From: Plecoglossus altivelis
Lineage: Eukaryota; Chordata; Actinopteri; Osmeriformes; Plecoglossidae
Assembly (NCBI GenBank): GCA_036571765.1
Contig: BROE01000025.1
Location: forward strand, 1,736,618-1,800,617
Reading direction: 5' to 3'
DNA length: 64,000 nt
The position numbers were made by a program, and so were the translations under genes. Of this stretch, positions 43,287-55,185 are shown piece by piece. Numbering within the stretch: position 1 is the stretch's first letter; every line of letters starts with the position of its first letter. Below the pieces are notes generated by a model that did not search any database, was not told the origin of the DNA, and worked only from the letters and a program-made list of their open reading frames with translations.

Positions 43287-46020
43287 CTAAAGGTTCCTTT
43301 CCCAAGTCAGGACACAGAGGCCTGTAGTCTTGGCCTCCACCGCCAACCACAAGAGTGATTACATTTGGAGGGAAAGACACTCCAGCAGTCAGCGAAGAGA
43401 AAGATAAATTGCTCTTCCTATCACTGTGGGAGGGAGACACCAATAGCTAGTGTAGTCTTCCTGTTTATGGTCCATAACCACAACCAGAAGAACTAGTCCA
43501 ATCCCTCAAGTAAGATGTACAACTGCCAAGGTTCCAGTCCATTTTGCGCCAAGCCCCAAAACTGGCTGGACTTTGTAAGTAGACAGCAGGTAAACAAAGA
43601 TGAAAATATATAGGCTTCAGATTTAATACTATGTGCTTATTTTCCGTATAAAAGATTGAAGCAAAAATTATGAGCTTTGCACTGCCTGGATGACTGGTCT
43701 CTTTGTGTATTTAGGGATTTCAGGCCCTCAAAATATGCTTTTATAACGCCGCAACTTTCTGGTCTCCACCGGCGCATACAGAGAGGGCAGCGACTGGAGA
43801 AAATGTAACTATGGAGGAACAGATTCCGAATAACCACGCAGAATTCTATATTTGTCCTTGATTGGGCACGGCCATGGCCAGGAAGAGGAAACTGAAGTTG
43901 TTTTGCATTAGTTCAGATGAAGCCCAACACTGGGATAGACTGTAGGTACTGTACACGCACGCGCATACATACGTGCACACGCAGTCTGTTTTCTCTATCT
44001 CGCCAGCAAAAAAATGTGAAAGTCATTAGTCCGGTGATGTTTATTGAACATCGAGGCTCTTTAGCATCATGTTTATGTAGGATCAGAAACACTCCAGTCT
44101 TGCACACGCACAAGTTCGCCGCGCTTTTTTTTCTCTCTCTCCCTCTTTTCTTTTTTTCTTCCCTTTTTTTTCTGGGTGGACAGCCGAATACATCTGCAAC
44201 CAATATAGACTCAATTTCGCTTTTATTACCAACGTGGAAAAATGTTTATAGCACTTGGCTTGTTGTTCAAAAACGGGCCCCTTTTTTTTTCCCTCGCAAA
44301 AATGAACGGTCTGCCATTCTCCTTGGAGAGGACAAAAGGATCCTGATACGCACGTCCGTCGTTCCAACCCCCCCCCACTGAAACGTGCCCGTCACCATAT
44401 CCTCACGTCAACTTTAGGGAGCCGGACCACTGTGCTACGAGCTCCACGACAGACTGTCGCAGGTGAAACGACTGTAAATTCGCCCCGCCAGGTTCTGGTA
44501 CTGGGCCGGTCACTGGTTCGGGCGCAACCAGGAGCGGAGCGAGGGAAAAGCGCAGGCAGAACTCTTGACGTTCATCCTGGCATTCCCAGGATGGCTCGGA
44601 TCATCTGTGCCTGGCACGCCAGCAGGAGACATCCCCTCTCCTGAAGATGCAGGTAAGTGAATACAAGAGAGATGTAGGGAGGAGAACCAGAGCTCAAACA
44701 TCTGATCGACGACTCAGGAAAGAGGAAGCGAACGTTCAACTTGACACCTACACGTCCGCGACCTCTTCGGTTCTGGTTTGGTCGGTTTCGGCAGGTATCC
44801 GTTGTATCTGAAGCGGGTTCTCGCTTTGATCTCAACCTCGATCGGAAAGGCGTCCGGAAGAGCGCGGTGGGGTGACAGCGAGCGTGGCGGTACCTGCCCT
44901 CCCGGTGACGCGACGCTAGCGACGAGCCCGCTCTGCTGATGTCAGTCGGAACGGAGACTTGTCTTTGATCTTCGTCCTTTCCTAGGTAGCTCAGGCTGGT
45001 TATCCACGGCCTCCAACCCGCTCCTAAAACCCAGCAGCCGCACAAACATGCCTGATAATTGGTCTGCTCCTTCAGCCACGGAGTGAGGTTATGCTGTACA
45101 CTGGAGCAACACTTACCACAGTGGGGCTGCGCTCCAAAGTCACCACTAACTTGTGCACTAAATGCACAGCAGATGTATCTCTTGACAACCAGGCAAGAAA
45201 CACACACACACATTTCTCTCTCTCCATGTGTATAAACAACAGCAAAGAGAGAACATTGCAAACAGCCCAATATAAATTAAACTGAAAAGTGTTTCCAGAC
45301 CAAACTGTAATTACTACAGGAGTAACATCATGAGGCCAGCTGATGCAAACACGTACTCTCTCTTCCCAGGATGGCTGAGCGAGAGGAAGTGAGACAGCAA
45401 CGGACAGAGGGACGGAGAAGGAGAGAGGGAGCGAGAGAGAGAGAGAGAGGGAGAGAGCGAGAGACGGATAGAGATGAAGGCGAAGTTGCGAAAAATGACA
45501 TCTCCATATTAAAGCCTGTGTTCCTGGTGTCAGTTCTAATTTCCCGCTGCCTGTGGGGAGCAGAATTAAAGCAGTCAGCTCGGGTCTCATCTCATCCCTC
45601 CTCCGTTTTTGAGTCGTCTCCGAATCCCAAGCCGGGGAGGAATATTGCTGGCAAATTGGTTTTAAATTAAAGGAGGTGGAGAGGCATTTTGCTTCCTCAG
45701 CTCTTTCCCAGGTGCACTTAATCTAATTTTATTAAGGAGATGAGGACGAATGATCGCTTGTGTCGAAACGTTAAGTCGGTCCATTTTTTTTCTTTCTTCC
45801 GTGCAAACCGTGCAAAACAAAACGCTGTCGGCGACCAGGTGGGCGTCCTGTTTGCTGTTGAAGATGAGGATTCTGGGAGGAGAATGAAGGCTCGCTTTCC
45901 AGGAGGGACGAGGGAGAACCCGTGCACCTGCCTCTGTCGTCATCACTCGAGGGAGAAAGAGAGGGAGACGTGTGCATGGAGTCAGCTGGAAGAGAGACAG
46001 ACAACCTTTGTGGTTGTATC

Positions 46021-46059
<39 letters not shown>

Positions 46060-46679
46060 GAGCAGAGAGAGTGAGCGTGTAACAGCACTGCACAGTAGCT
46101 AATATGATAAGGGGAGAATATGAAAGTGTCAAAGAGAGAGAATCAGTCGGAAGGTGGAGGACGGGCCGGTGGTACACTGCTCTGTGCTGCCGCTGCTTCA
46201 CCCCCAGCACACCCTCCCCCTGTTCACCATGTGCACGCTCGCCACGTGCACGCTCGCCGCATACATCGCAAGGGAGCGTCCTACCTGACGAGCCATTGCT
46301 GATAAGCTCGGTCGGAAAGAGAGGAGGAAAAAACCCCCCGCCCCCACCGTCTCTGGTCGACGCGATCCATCGCCAGCCCCTCCGCGAGCAGGCGAGATAA
46401 GGGAGAAGGAGGAAACGGACGCGTCAATCAAGCCAGCATGGCAGTTCTGTCAGCCTGGCGCGGACACCATTAAAGAGCAGTAGCGGCGACGAGGTAATGG
46501 TCCCCTGGGAAGATGGAGACGGCGGGAAGAGATGGAGGGAGGGACGGATCCAGTCGCTGGAGAATAACTGCCTGGCCAATAAAACCAAACAGAATTAACC
46601 GTCTCCTCGCGTTTCCCGAATCGCTGAGCGCGGCTACGTGGTCGCCATGCGCCTGACAGGTGGGACGTAGGTAGAGACA

Positions 46680-46681
<2 letters not shown>
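43287..46681. other. mixed unique sequence and simple repeats
   Basis: 43600-43900 is a clean A/T-rich block. 44128-44180 and 44281-44295 are T/C-rich. A strong donor (ATGCAG then GTAAGT) lies at 44653, after a 70-codon frame with no recognised domain. GA repeats lie at 45416-45470 and 46024-46056. 46190-46270 holds an imperfect CGCTCGCCACGTGCA repeat. No gene is called. Confidence 0.45.

Positions 46682-46711
<30 letters not shown>
46682..46711. repeat. (GT)n microsatellite
   Basis: Fifteen GT repeats. Confidence 0.95.
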
Positions 46712-46712
<1 letters not shown>

Positions 46713-48702
46713 AAGGCTGGAGGAGAAGAGGGCCGTTAGGGCCAGTTAGCAGCTAATGCTAGTTCTCCAGTCATGGAGGGAAGCAGAGGGTGTATTCGGA
46801 TCTAAGTGAAAACAGAGGCAGGGAAGAGGAGAACACAACGGAACACAACGTAAGCCAAGCAAAGTCTAACCACAGACACAGGGACTGTTAAGCCTCCGAG
46901 AAAACCAAAGACAGACTAATCTCGTTTTTCTCCAACCCAGAAACGCTGACTCAGTTGAGGATGCGTGGATAAAAACAGCCATGTCTGAAGATTACAATGT
47001 CGCCTTGTTGACAAATTGTGGCAGGGCAGGGGGATAGGTTAAGAATGTTACATGCTTGAACAAATGGTTGTGTCAAATTTCCAGGGGGGGGGGGGACAAA
47101 CCAGGCTAAGCGCGGTCATGTCCCCAAAACGCCGTGTCAAACTGGTTATAGCATGATTCATTCATGTGATTAATGTCCAAATTATGTATCTACTTTTAGA
47201 GAATGGTATGACTTCCAGTCATTCAATTTCAGTAAGGGAAAAAAAAGGGGCCAAATCTTCACTAGGTCGGAAGATCAGAAGATTCTCATGAGTAAAACAT
47301 TTTGGATCCACAATTAGAGCAAATATCGTCAGGAGAAATTGCAGACATCTGTCTTGTTTTTTTCCCCCCCAATTGAACACAAACACAGGCATTCACTGAC
47401 ACATTTTTCACATGAAGTGGTCAAATGGGTAACACATGCTACTATCCAATGCGCTGTAAATACTATTTAATCAATTGGGGAAAGAGCAGAGGTTGACCAC
47501 ATCCGAGAACATCTCTTGAACCAATTTGACCACGTACAATCACATTCAGCATTCATATCCCGCAAAGAGGCCGCAAGCCTTTTCGGTCAACACTCGTTCG
47601 TTTGTTGTTGTGGAGCCGTTTTCTGAAGCATTAAGCCAGCCTCTTTCTGGCTTTTGTCATGGCGGCAAACATGTATGCCTTGTAAACAAAGCTTTACTGA
47701 GAACCCAAGTCTTAAAAGAAATCGAATTGACCTAACCTCAAGGAACAGGCAACACAGAAATTCGCTTCATGGAGATTACAAGTTTGAATTGCCCTTGTTT
47801 GTCCGGTGCTTTTCTCGCGGTGACTTCAGCCGTTGTCGAAAGGGGCGACTCAGCGCTGGAAACGGCGGCGACGAATGAGCGGTCTCGCCTCTTCAACGTC
47901 GACGGCGCCGAGTGACACGAACGCGAAAAGACAGCCCCCTGCGAGATGTTACCGGAACCTGCCGTCTCGCTGCGATACCCACGGACTCCCTCTGCCTTCA
48001 AGTGGCGTCTGTATTTGTTTTGGATGTGGCTTGGCGTGGCGTTCGCATATCCGCTGGCCTCTGTGCACCTGCACGACGGCTCTATTTAAAGAGGTGTAAG
48101 CGAACCCCGCGGGCACACCTGTTAGCAATATTCTAATTAAGGTAATCTGCTTAAATCCTGACAACGTGGGCGTTCAGGTGGTAAGTGATCTGGCCTGAAA
48201 GAAGCCATTGTTTTGTGGGGAGTGCGGGAGGAGCTGGCACCTGTTGCTCTGGAAACCGCTGGTAAATTAACAGCATTTCAGCGCAGGCAATTACAAAATG
48301 ACAGCGTCTGTCTTTTTCCTCGTGGAAATCAATTTTACACTGGCGGTTCTGCTCTGGTGACAGCTTGTCAAGGCCCCTCCCCCTTCTCCTCTCTCGTCTT
48401 TTTTTTATTGGAGGAATTCCCGACGGACGCGTGGTCTCCGTCTCGCTGAATGCGGCGCCGGTCCAGCTTGGGTTTTGACACGTACGCCGTCAGCACTGCT
48501 TCTCTGCATCGATCTGACCGCCGTTCTTTTTAGGCGCCGCGCGATCGTTTGACGCCGTCGTAACGCCACGGGACGGTGGGGGACGCCTGGGAGTGGTCGA
48601 GGCTGACCGGTAAAGTGAAGGAGAGGGAGAGAGAGCTGTTTCTCTCGATGCCCAGCCATGTTGACTGAACTGAACAAAAACAAACAGGCATGTACCAACT
48701 CA
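46712..48702. other. unique sequence with CpG patches
   Basis: 46860-47780 is AT-balanced and almost repeat-free. 47810-47960 and 48420-48560 are CpG-rich. A pair of inverted T-box-like half-sites (AGGTGT at 48092-48097, ACACCT at 48115-48120) and a donor-like GGTG then GTAAGT at 48181 are present. No exon is supported. Confidence 0.45.
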
Positions 48703-48757
48703 CACACACACACACACACACTCACACACACACACACACACACACGCACACACACAC
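48703..48757. repeat. (CA)n microsatellite
   Basis: About 27 CA repeats with CTCA and CGCA interruptions. Confidence 0.95.
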
Positions 48758-49189
48758 CTCTCCAAAGCTGTCATGTCACCGCTGCCGGAAAAAAACCCTC
48801 AACTTCCCTTACATTTGGTTCAATGAAAGAGATAGAAGTCTATTGACTTGCCAGAGCTACAGTTGATGCAAATTCTTCCTTGCTATCCATGTATTATTTA
48901 TAGGGGCGAATGGCTGACATTTCCACAGAACTGGGAGCTAAGCTTACAGGAGATTAGCCCTGCAATCTCATTCATTTACCAGGGAGTAATTGCTCAACTG
49001 CTGGGGAATTAAGATGGGGGAGGGAGAGACCCCATAGGATGCTCATCATGTAGCACTGGTAGATACAACCACAAATGAACCCCCTACCCGTCCCCCAGAT
49101 ACACACCCACACGTCTACAATAGCACCAAGGAGACGAGTTCTAAAAATAGCCCCCATCCGAGTGTGACGCCTGACTGTATCCGAGCCAA
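48758..49189. other. unique sequence
   Basis: 48850-49015 is an A/T-balanced block with an octamer (ATGCAAAT at about 48868). No gene is seen. Confidence 0.5.
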
Positions 49190-49350
49190 CACCCCGGCTC
49201 AGTAACCTGGGCCCGCCTGCCATGGAAGCGGCCCGAGAGATCGAGCGCGTACGCGACCCACGTCACAATACGCCGCAGCGTCGGATCGGACGTCACAGGA
49301 CGTCACGCGCTCGCGTTCCTGCGTCAGACGAAAGACGCTCGCGTAGGAAA
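49190..49350. promoter_or_regulatory. CpG-dense block with three CRE half-sites
   Basis: ACGTCAC occurs at 49260-49266, 49290-49296 and 49300-49306, the last two exactly 10 bp apart, within a stretch unusually rich in CpG (GAGCGCGTACGCGACC, CACGCGCTCGCG). TGACGT/ACGTCA is the CREB/ATF half-site. It is promoter-like in composition, but no adjacent transcript is demonstrated. Confidence 0.35.
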
Positions 49351-49864
49351 ATCGGCTGCTTTTCCTGAAGGTTTTCAGGAAGCGGTCATGAAAATCACCC
49401 GTCATTTGCGTACATCCAAATCCAGGAAGATTACATCGTCGGATAACATTTGAGATCTATGCTTGTGGTGTTTGTTGATATGCACTGAGATAAGCTTTTT
49501 TAATAAGCCTTTTACATTGCTAACCCTTCCTAACGTCAGTAACAACGATCGAGTATTTATAACAAATTATTTTATAAGGATCTTGTTGCCTATTAACACT
49601 TGGATCGACAGTGCGACTGAACACTGCAACTGCGCAAACTGTACTTCCTTCACTGCGAACGTGTGGAAGCCTTGTCAGTTTCTCCTGGTCTTTATGTAAA
49701 TGATGCTGGATGGCAGGACTACAAGCGCATTGCACTCCTCTTCACACTAACAATAGACTGTTTCTTCTTTTAGCTGAGAACTCAAATTTGTTATTCGCAC
49801 TCTCGCACGCTCGCCTCCCCTCACCGCCTACCCGTTAACGGGACGGGACAGAAAGGAGTCTTAC
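49351..49864. other. AT-rich unique sequence
   Basis: No gene is seen on the plus strand. The final ~60 bases are CpG-containing and would be the intron start for the minus-strand candidate that follows. Confidence 0.45.
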
Positions 49865-49904
49865 CTTGTCCGTCAATTGTCACTAGTCTGCTGATATCAC
49901 ATTA
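49865..49904 (-). other. candidate small minus-strand exon
   Basis: On the minus strand a very good acceptor (CTCCCCCTCTCTTCTCTGC then TTACCAG) precedes about 40 bases ending at the donor AAG then GTAAGA (complement of 49859-49864). All three frames meet a stop near the exon start. After the first codon one frame reads C-D-I-S-R-L-V-T-I-D-G-Q into the donor. It could be an untranslated exon, or a coding microexon if the true acceptor is the internal CAG. The family is not recognised. Confidence 0.22.
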
Positions 49905-50279
49905 CTGGTAAGCAGAGAAGAGAGGGGGAGAAATATAAGGAATTATTCATTTGCCCCCTAGCGTGCACGTCCCCCCCTCCTCCTCTCCTCCATTTGCCCC
50001 CTACGTGCCCCCCCCCTCCTCTCCTCCTCCTCTCCTCCTCCCTCCCCCCCCCCCCAACACCTCTCTCGCGCCGTCGCCTTACAATCAGTGCAGATGTTAT
50101 TTAGTACATGATCTTTCCTGCTCCTTCAGTGACAGCTTCAAAACACAAGAAAGAGAGGAAGGGGGGGGGGCGGGGGGAGGCGAACGGGGGTTGGAAGGGA
50201 ATGACACGTTTTGAGAGAGGTTTCAAAGGTTCAAAAGCAAAATGCAGTACAATGAGACTATTCTAGAGTTTTTCCGTGT
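49905..50279. other. C-rich and G-rich simple sequence
   Basis: A tandem word CATTTGCCCCCTA(GC)GTG occurs twice (about 49948 and 49991) in a CCTCCT-rich stretch. C14 at about 50042-50055 and G-rich 50161-50180 follow. Confidence 0.6.
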
Positions 50280-50366
50280 GAGTACAGCGCCTTAGAAAGC
50301 GGTAGGAAGAGAAAACAAAATGGCGGCGGGCGCATGGTGTTAGCGGCGTTGCAGGCGGGCGGATCG
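50280..50366 (+). other. candidate first coding exon with YY1-type start element
   Basis: The sequence AACAAAATGGCGGCGGG places an ATG (50319-50321) with A at -3 and G at +4 inside a YY1-like AANATGGCGGC element, a combination common at vertebrate housekeeping promoters. From this ATG 16 codons (M-A-A-G-A-W-C-L-A-A-L-Q-A-G-G-S) run open to a donor GTGAGT at 50367, leaving phase 0. The surrounding 100 bases are CpG-rich and free of repeats, in contrast to both sides. No downstream exon was identified and the peptide is too short to assign, so this is a prediction from signals only. Confidence 0.33.
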
Positions 50367-50544
50367 GTGAGTCATTCACCCTTTGCTACCAGCCGAACGT
50401 TGGGATGTGGTAGCCCAGGGGTGCTCTGTGGTTGTCTTTGGTAGCGATGCTTTGACTAAAACAAGATACAGAATAGTTGCCTACGCCATTTCAGAACCCG
50501 ATTCTCGGTGACAAAACACACCCTATGAAACGCTTCCCTGACAC

Positions 50545-50735
50545 ACAAACACCACACACCCACCCAACCACACACACACACACGCACAAACACCACACAC
50601 CCACCCAACCACACACACGCACACGCACAAACACCACACACCCACCCAACCACACACACACACACGCACAAACACCACACACCCACCCAACCACACACAC
50701 ACGCACTAACACCACACACCCACACACTCAGTCAC
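50545..50735. repeat. 41-bp minisatellite, about 4.6 copies
   Basis: Units begin at about 50545, 50586, 50627, 50668 and 50705. Each holds ACACCACACACCCACCC, then AACCACACAC and a CGCACA end. It probably arose inside a (CA)n microsatellite. Cys/Val or His/Thr open frames here are repeat translations. Confidence 0.93.
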
Positions 50736-51820
50736 ACATAGTCTGGGTGTGTGTCATACTGTCGAGCGTGAATGTCAGCACAGCTTTTGTCAGGCCTGGA
50801 TACAACACGGCAGGACTGGGTACTCGGAGGATTCCTTCAGAAGGTCGTCCACTCCTCCCCCGCGACTTCCGTTTTCTCGCGCTGAGGCAGTCTCAACGGC
50901 GAATAAAGCTCTTAGCCGCAAAACTCCCTCTCGCTTCACAAAAGGGAGCTGGGGGGGCGGGGTGGGGGGGGGGGAAACACAATCGAAAGCGTCCAGCCCC
51001 CCCCCCCCTCCCAGACATCAGCAGCAGCGACACATAGAGAGACCCCCCTGAAAAAACTTCCTCCAAACTGTCAATTAAGTTTCTGTGGCAACATATTTAA
51101 GTGGCCTCTTTATTTAGTTAAAATCCATTCAGAAGTCGGGCACAAAGGAGGAAACTGGGTCTAAGGGACCACAGAGGTTCTTTTGTGCCACTGTGTTGGG
51201 TCCAAATGTATAATTAAGTAACGAGGGCAATCAGCACCGTGGCCCAGTGGGCAGCATGATTCCACTCCAGAAAGCCTCGCAGCTCCTCCGCACGCATACG
51301 AGGAGAGAGAACATACGTCAGGTACAGTCGATGTACCGCGTATTACGCACGTAGGAATACAGGCGTACGGAGTGCAGAAACGTGATTATTATGATGATTT
51401 GTGGCCGCGTTCTGGATGACGGCGAACAGGAGCGTTCTGTGTGTTAAGCAGCAGTCGAATGCTAAGTTCTGATTACCTGTCTTGATTTTGTTTAGGACCG
51501 GCGGTTGATCTCATTTCAATGCTTTCCTTCTCAGAGTGAGCTTGTACGTTTACTATAGGTGAATAACTCAGCTCTCCTTCTTATTTGATTTTCTATTCGG
51601 GTTCCAAACAATAACTGATTTTCAGACTTTTGTCCACAGGCTTAGAGAACTCAACCTATAATCATCACATACTGCTTCTCACCACCCTATAATTTTGCAA
51701 ACGCACGCGCAGAATCTCGATGATTTGATTGTCTTGATTTGCCAACAATTCATCCGAAACTCAAATCATCCCTCGCTGTCGAACCAGGAAGTAAAACTAT
51801 TCACGATCGTGCTCCTGCCG
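50736..51820. other. unique sequence with G/C runs
   Basis: G- and C-runs lie at 50950-51010. 51060-51290 is a clean block (CAATTAAGTTTCTG, ATGTATAATTAAG) of conserved-non-coding type. 51290-51780 is unique and AT-balanced. No gene is supported. Confidence 0.45.
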
Positions 51821-51856
51821 TGATCCCGGATCCCAGATCCCAGATCCCGGATCCCC
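51821..51856. repeat. 7-bp tandem repeat (GATCCCA/G)
   Basis: Five GATCCCR units in tandem, two forming BamHI sites. Confidence 0.85.
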
Positions 51857-53612
51857 TTCCGACCTGAAGGCTTCGCTCCGGCCTGCTGTCAGGTTCGCCG
51901 GGCTCACGGAACGGCATTTGCGTCCGTAAAGCAGCGCTCCCTCCGAACTCGGAAGCGGCTCTGATGGACTTAACGAGCCAAAAAGCAAACGCTGAACCCG
52001 AAGCGAAGGGCTCCCAGATGCCCCGACCTTCCTACCTTCCTTCCTCCTGCTGCCTGCAGGACTTCTGAGGGCAGGTTACTGAACACGGTGCAGAGCTGCT
52101 GCTGCTGCTAGCAACTCTTGCCAGACAACTCCTGGAGGATATCTGTTATGGATATGCAAAAACCCTCTAAGATGAAAAAGCAACCTTCTGGTTCACAAGC
52201 AGCCGGATGAGGAGACAACATCTGGGTCTGGAAACCACAGACACGCTTCGGTAACCAGGGGCCGGACTTCAAACCACCCCCCCCCCCCCCCCCCCCCCTC
52301 CCCCCACCAACTCTCATCACCACCCTTCTCCTCTCCACTCCTCCCCTCCTACTAAACCTCTAAACATCCGATGGAAGGTTCGGAGATTGATGCAGGCTTC
52401 AACGCTTCGGGGTTTTGGGGAGCTGTGTGTGGAGGTGAAGTCAGACTGGAGACGGGTGGGCGCTGGGCCTTCCTTCCACCGGGACCCCCTATCTCAGCCC
52501 TGGACAGCAGCCGGGGGGGTGGGGAGGACACCGATGCGCTGGAGAACCATAAACATCTCCAGACCAGTTTTCTGGCTGGCAGTGATGGACGTACGGAAGA
52601 AAGGAATGAAGGAAGGAAGGAGGGAAAAAGGGAGGTTCGCAAAGTGTCCCGATGCAGGTTCAGAAACCAAATATATCCCCCCCCCCCCCCCCCCCCCGTC
52701 CCTCCTGTCACATTCTGAGGAGACTCGAAGATGGATTTGCCTCGGAGAGACGCGGAGAGGACTCGCCGGGCGTTAGGAATGCAGCCGTGTAGTCCTGCTC
52801 GTCTGTCTGCTCGAATGCTGATCGAGTCGGTCCACGCTAGGAGGGATGGTGAAGTATTCACAGATCTGGGAGTCTGGGCTTGACGGCGCATTCATTTCAC
52901 TGTCGACTTGCTCTCCAAAAAATGGAAATGATTAGACCGCCGAGGCCATCAATATTTGCGCTTCGGCCAAGACGGTCATCGAGGGAAAAGTTAAGCGCCT
53001 GTGCTTCAAGGCTAGATGTCATATTTACCATCTACAAGCCAGGCCATGGGTACTTAGCCAAGTAACCAGATGTATCTTCGCATCGTCGAAGGAGGTGACC
53101 TAAATCTCGACGCCACTAGTCTGAGGACGGGGTTTGACACGGGGGCTACGCGAGGCACGTTAGCAACGAGAGCAGGCTCCCTGTTGTCGAGCAGCTCTGG
53201 GCGGGTGGTCGGGGTAATGGTGTATTTAGACACATGGAGGATCTGACAGCGAGACAGAGGATAGACAGGAAACAGACCCAATTTTGCCCTCAATTTCCCT
53301 CCTGTGGCTCCGGGGATGAGGTGTGGGATATTGGCTCTGTTTGCGCCACACTGGGGGGCGTGGAAGCGGGGGGGGCGCGTGGGGCGTGGGGGTGATTGAA
53401 GTCAGAACCCCTCAGCCTGCGAGAAACAACCGATCCGTTTCCGTGGAAACATTCCTGGCCCGAGGACCCGAGGACTAAGGTAGTTTAGGCACCGGGGCAT
53501 CCATAATATATGAACCACTTGATGTTCTATATATGTTCCTTCCTGCCTCCCTGGCGTTGCTCTGGCCCCTCCCCTACCCCTCCGACGCAGGGCGTCGCGT
53601 GACTCACCAGAG
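51857..53612. other. unique sequence with two long poly-C runs
   Basis: C22 at 52277-52298 and C21 at 52677-52697. GGAAGGAA words lie at 52600-52632. The rest is complex sequence. Open frames of 115-179 codons cross the C-runs and are not credible. Confidence 0.55.
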
Positions 53613-53671
53613 CGCCCGGGCTTGTTCGGGGGGGAGAGGGGGGGGGAGGTGGACTCCCAAATCTGATTCAT
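53608..53671 (-). other. candidate minus-strand first coding exon
   Basis: From an ATG at 53669-53671 the minus strand reads M-N-Q-I-W-E-S-T-S-P-P-L-S-P-P-N-K-P-G-R-S and meets a consensus donor CTG then GTGAGT in phase 1. The Pro/Ser-rich part is encoded partly by C-runs, which weakens it, and no TATA or YY1-like element is adjacent. The family is not recognised. Confidence 0.18.
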
Positions 53672-54399
53672 TCAGATGATGTTGAACAAACTAGCCTCTC
53701 TGGCACAGACCGAACACGGCAACAATGGCTCCCGGCGCTAAAACCGAGAGACGTCAGGGAGAGAGAAACCCACCGCAACGCATGGGAAAAAAAAAAACCC
53801 GCGGCAGGTTTTCAGCGGAGGAGAGGCATGATGCGGCGTTCCTTCTTCCACCCGCCCGTGGTAGAATAATAAGGCCGGGGCGAGCCGGCAAGCGTCTGGA
53901 GGAGTTGACACGGGCTCACGAAACAAGGTCGCGCCGCTCAAAACCTTCCAAGACCCTCAACAGGCGAGAGGGGCGAAGAGATAAACAAGTCCAATCTCCC
54001 ACGCCGCCCGGTTCTGATTTGATCAAAGGCTCCGATCTATACGGCCATTTGACCTTTCACCCTGCTGCGGGGCTGCCTGGGAAGTCAGGTGATTACCCCG
54101 GGTCAAGGTAAGGGCCAGGGATTAGGGAAGTATCGATCGTAGGAGATGATGGAGGCTCCCAGAGAGACAACGCGGTGGGGGGAGATGCTATCGACCTGCT
54201 GGAAGAGGCCCGGACGGCAGGAAGACTCGCGCGCAAAAACCACATCAGAGCTGGAAGCCTTGACGCTGAGGTCGAGAGACACCGACCGAAGGATGTCGAA
54301 AGGGAGAATGGCCAAAAAAACCAGAGAGAAACGAAGGGATGCGGAGAGATAGAGACGAGCGTTCTGGAGGGTTAGGTTGACAGACATAGGCCTGTCCCC
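53672..54399. other. CpG-containing unique sequence
   Basis: Repeat-poor sequence. A 10-bp palindrome TTTGATCAAA followed by GG (54018-54029) matches the TCF/LEF core in both orientations. TGACCT-T-TCACCC (54050-54062) matches a DR1 nuclear-receptor element with one mismatch. The plus-strand open frames are Arg/Lys/Glu-rich and not recognised. Confidence 0.4.
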
Positions 54400-54526
54400 G
54401 GGGGGGGGGGGGGGGGCCGAGCCAAAACGGCCTTAAACGCCACCCCTGAGCCCCCTGAAACAGGGCTGGAGGACTTCACGCATGACGTAAGTATGTGGGG
54501 GGAAGCTCTACATGGGTGTAGTGGTG

Positions 54527-54564
<38 letters not shown>

Positions 54565-54944
54565 AGGAGGCTGTGGCTGAAAGGAGGAAGGGGGAGGGGT
54601 GAGAGTAGAGCGTTCTCCCCCTGACTGAACCGGGGAAGGGCTGCCTCTGTCCAATAGCAGCTCTCTCAGCCTCGGGCTCCCAGGGCCTTCAGAGGGGAGG
54701 CGTGAAGAGCGCTGGGGGGCGGTCCTCCTGACGCCGTCTGGCAGGACCAAGAATCCCCCTAATGGGGACGCCTACAGGGGGGGGGGGGGGGGAGGCAGCG
54801 GCGGGCTTCTCTCCATTTTATTCATGAGCGAGAAACACAACAGCCAACATTTTCTGATTCATTTGTAATTTGTCTTTTCTGGACAGACTGGGAATAGCCA
54901 TGAATACCTGGAAGGGAAACGTAACTGGGCGGGCCGAGGGAGAC
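54400..54944. other. poly-G runs, (GT)n and a coding-like frame before a donor
   Basis: G17 at 54400-54416, (GT)n at 54526-54560 and G16 at 54777-54792. Between the first G-run and a donor GAC then GTAAGTATG (GT at 54487) the plus strand reads ...A-T-P-E-P-P-E-T-G-L-E-D-F-T-H-D, coding-like in composition, but no acceptor is evident on its left side. I leave it uncalled. Confidence 0.4.
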
Positions 54945-55185
54945 GGAGAGACAGAGAGACAGAGAGAGGGAGGAGAGAGAGAAGAGGGGGGAAAGAGAGA
55001 AGAGAGGGGGAGAGGGAGAAGAAGGGAGAAACACACAGAGAGAGAGAGAGAGACAGAGGAGAGAGAGAGGAAGAAGAGAGACAGACAGAGAGAGAGACGA
55101 GGAGAGAGAGACAGCAAGAGATAGGGAGAGAGAACAGAGATGAGAGAAGGAGAGAATAGAGAGAGAGAAAGAGACAGGCCTCGAG
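54945..55185. repeat. GA-rich simple sequence
   Basis: Imperfect GA, GAGACA and GGGA repeats over about 240 bases. The long minus-strand Leu/Ser open frames are translations of it. Confidence 0.9.

Noticed and set aside
48092..48120. Inverted T-box half-sites
   Set aside because: Six-base half-sites with 17-bp spacing are expected by chance at this length and match no known preferred spacing that I can state.
53725..54375. Arg/Lys/Glu-rich plus-strand frames resembling a coiled coil
   Set aside because: Purine-rich, CpG-containing DNA yields such frames by chance; no splice sites or conserved motif.
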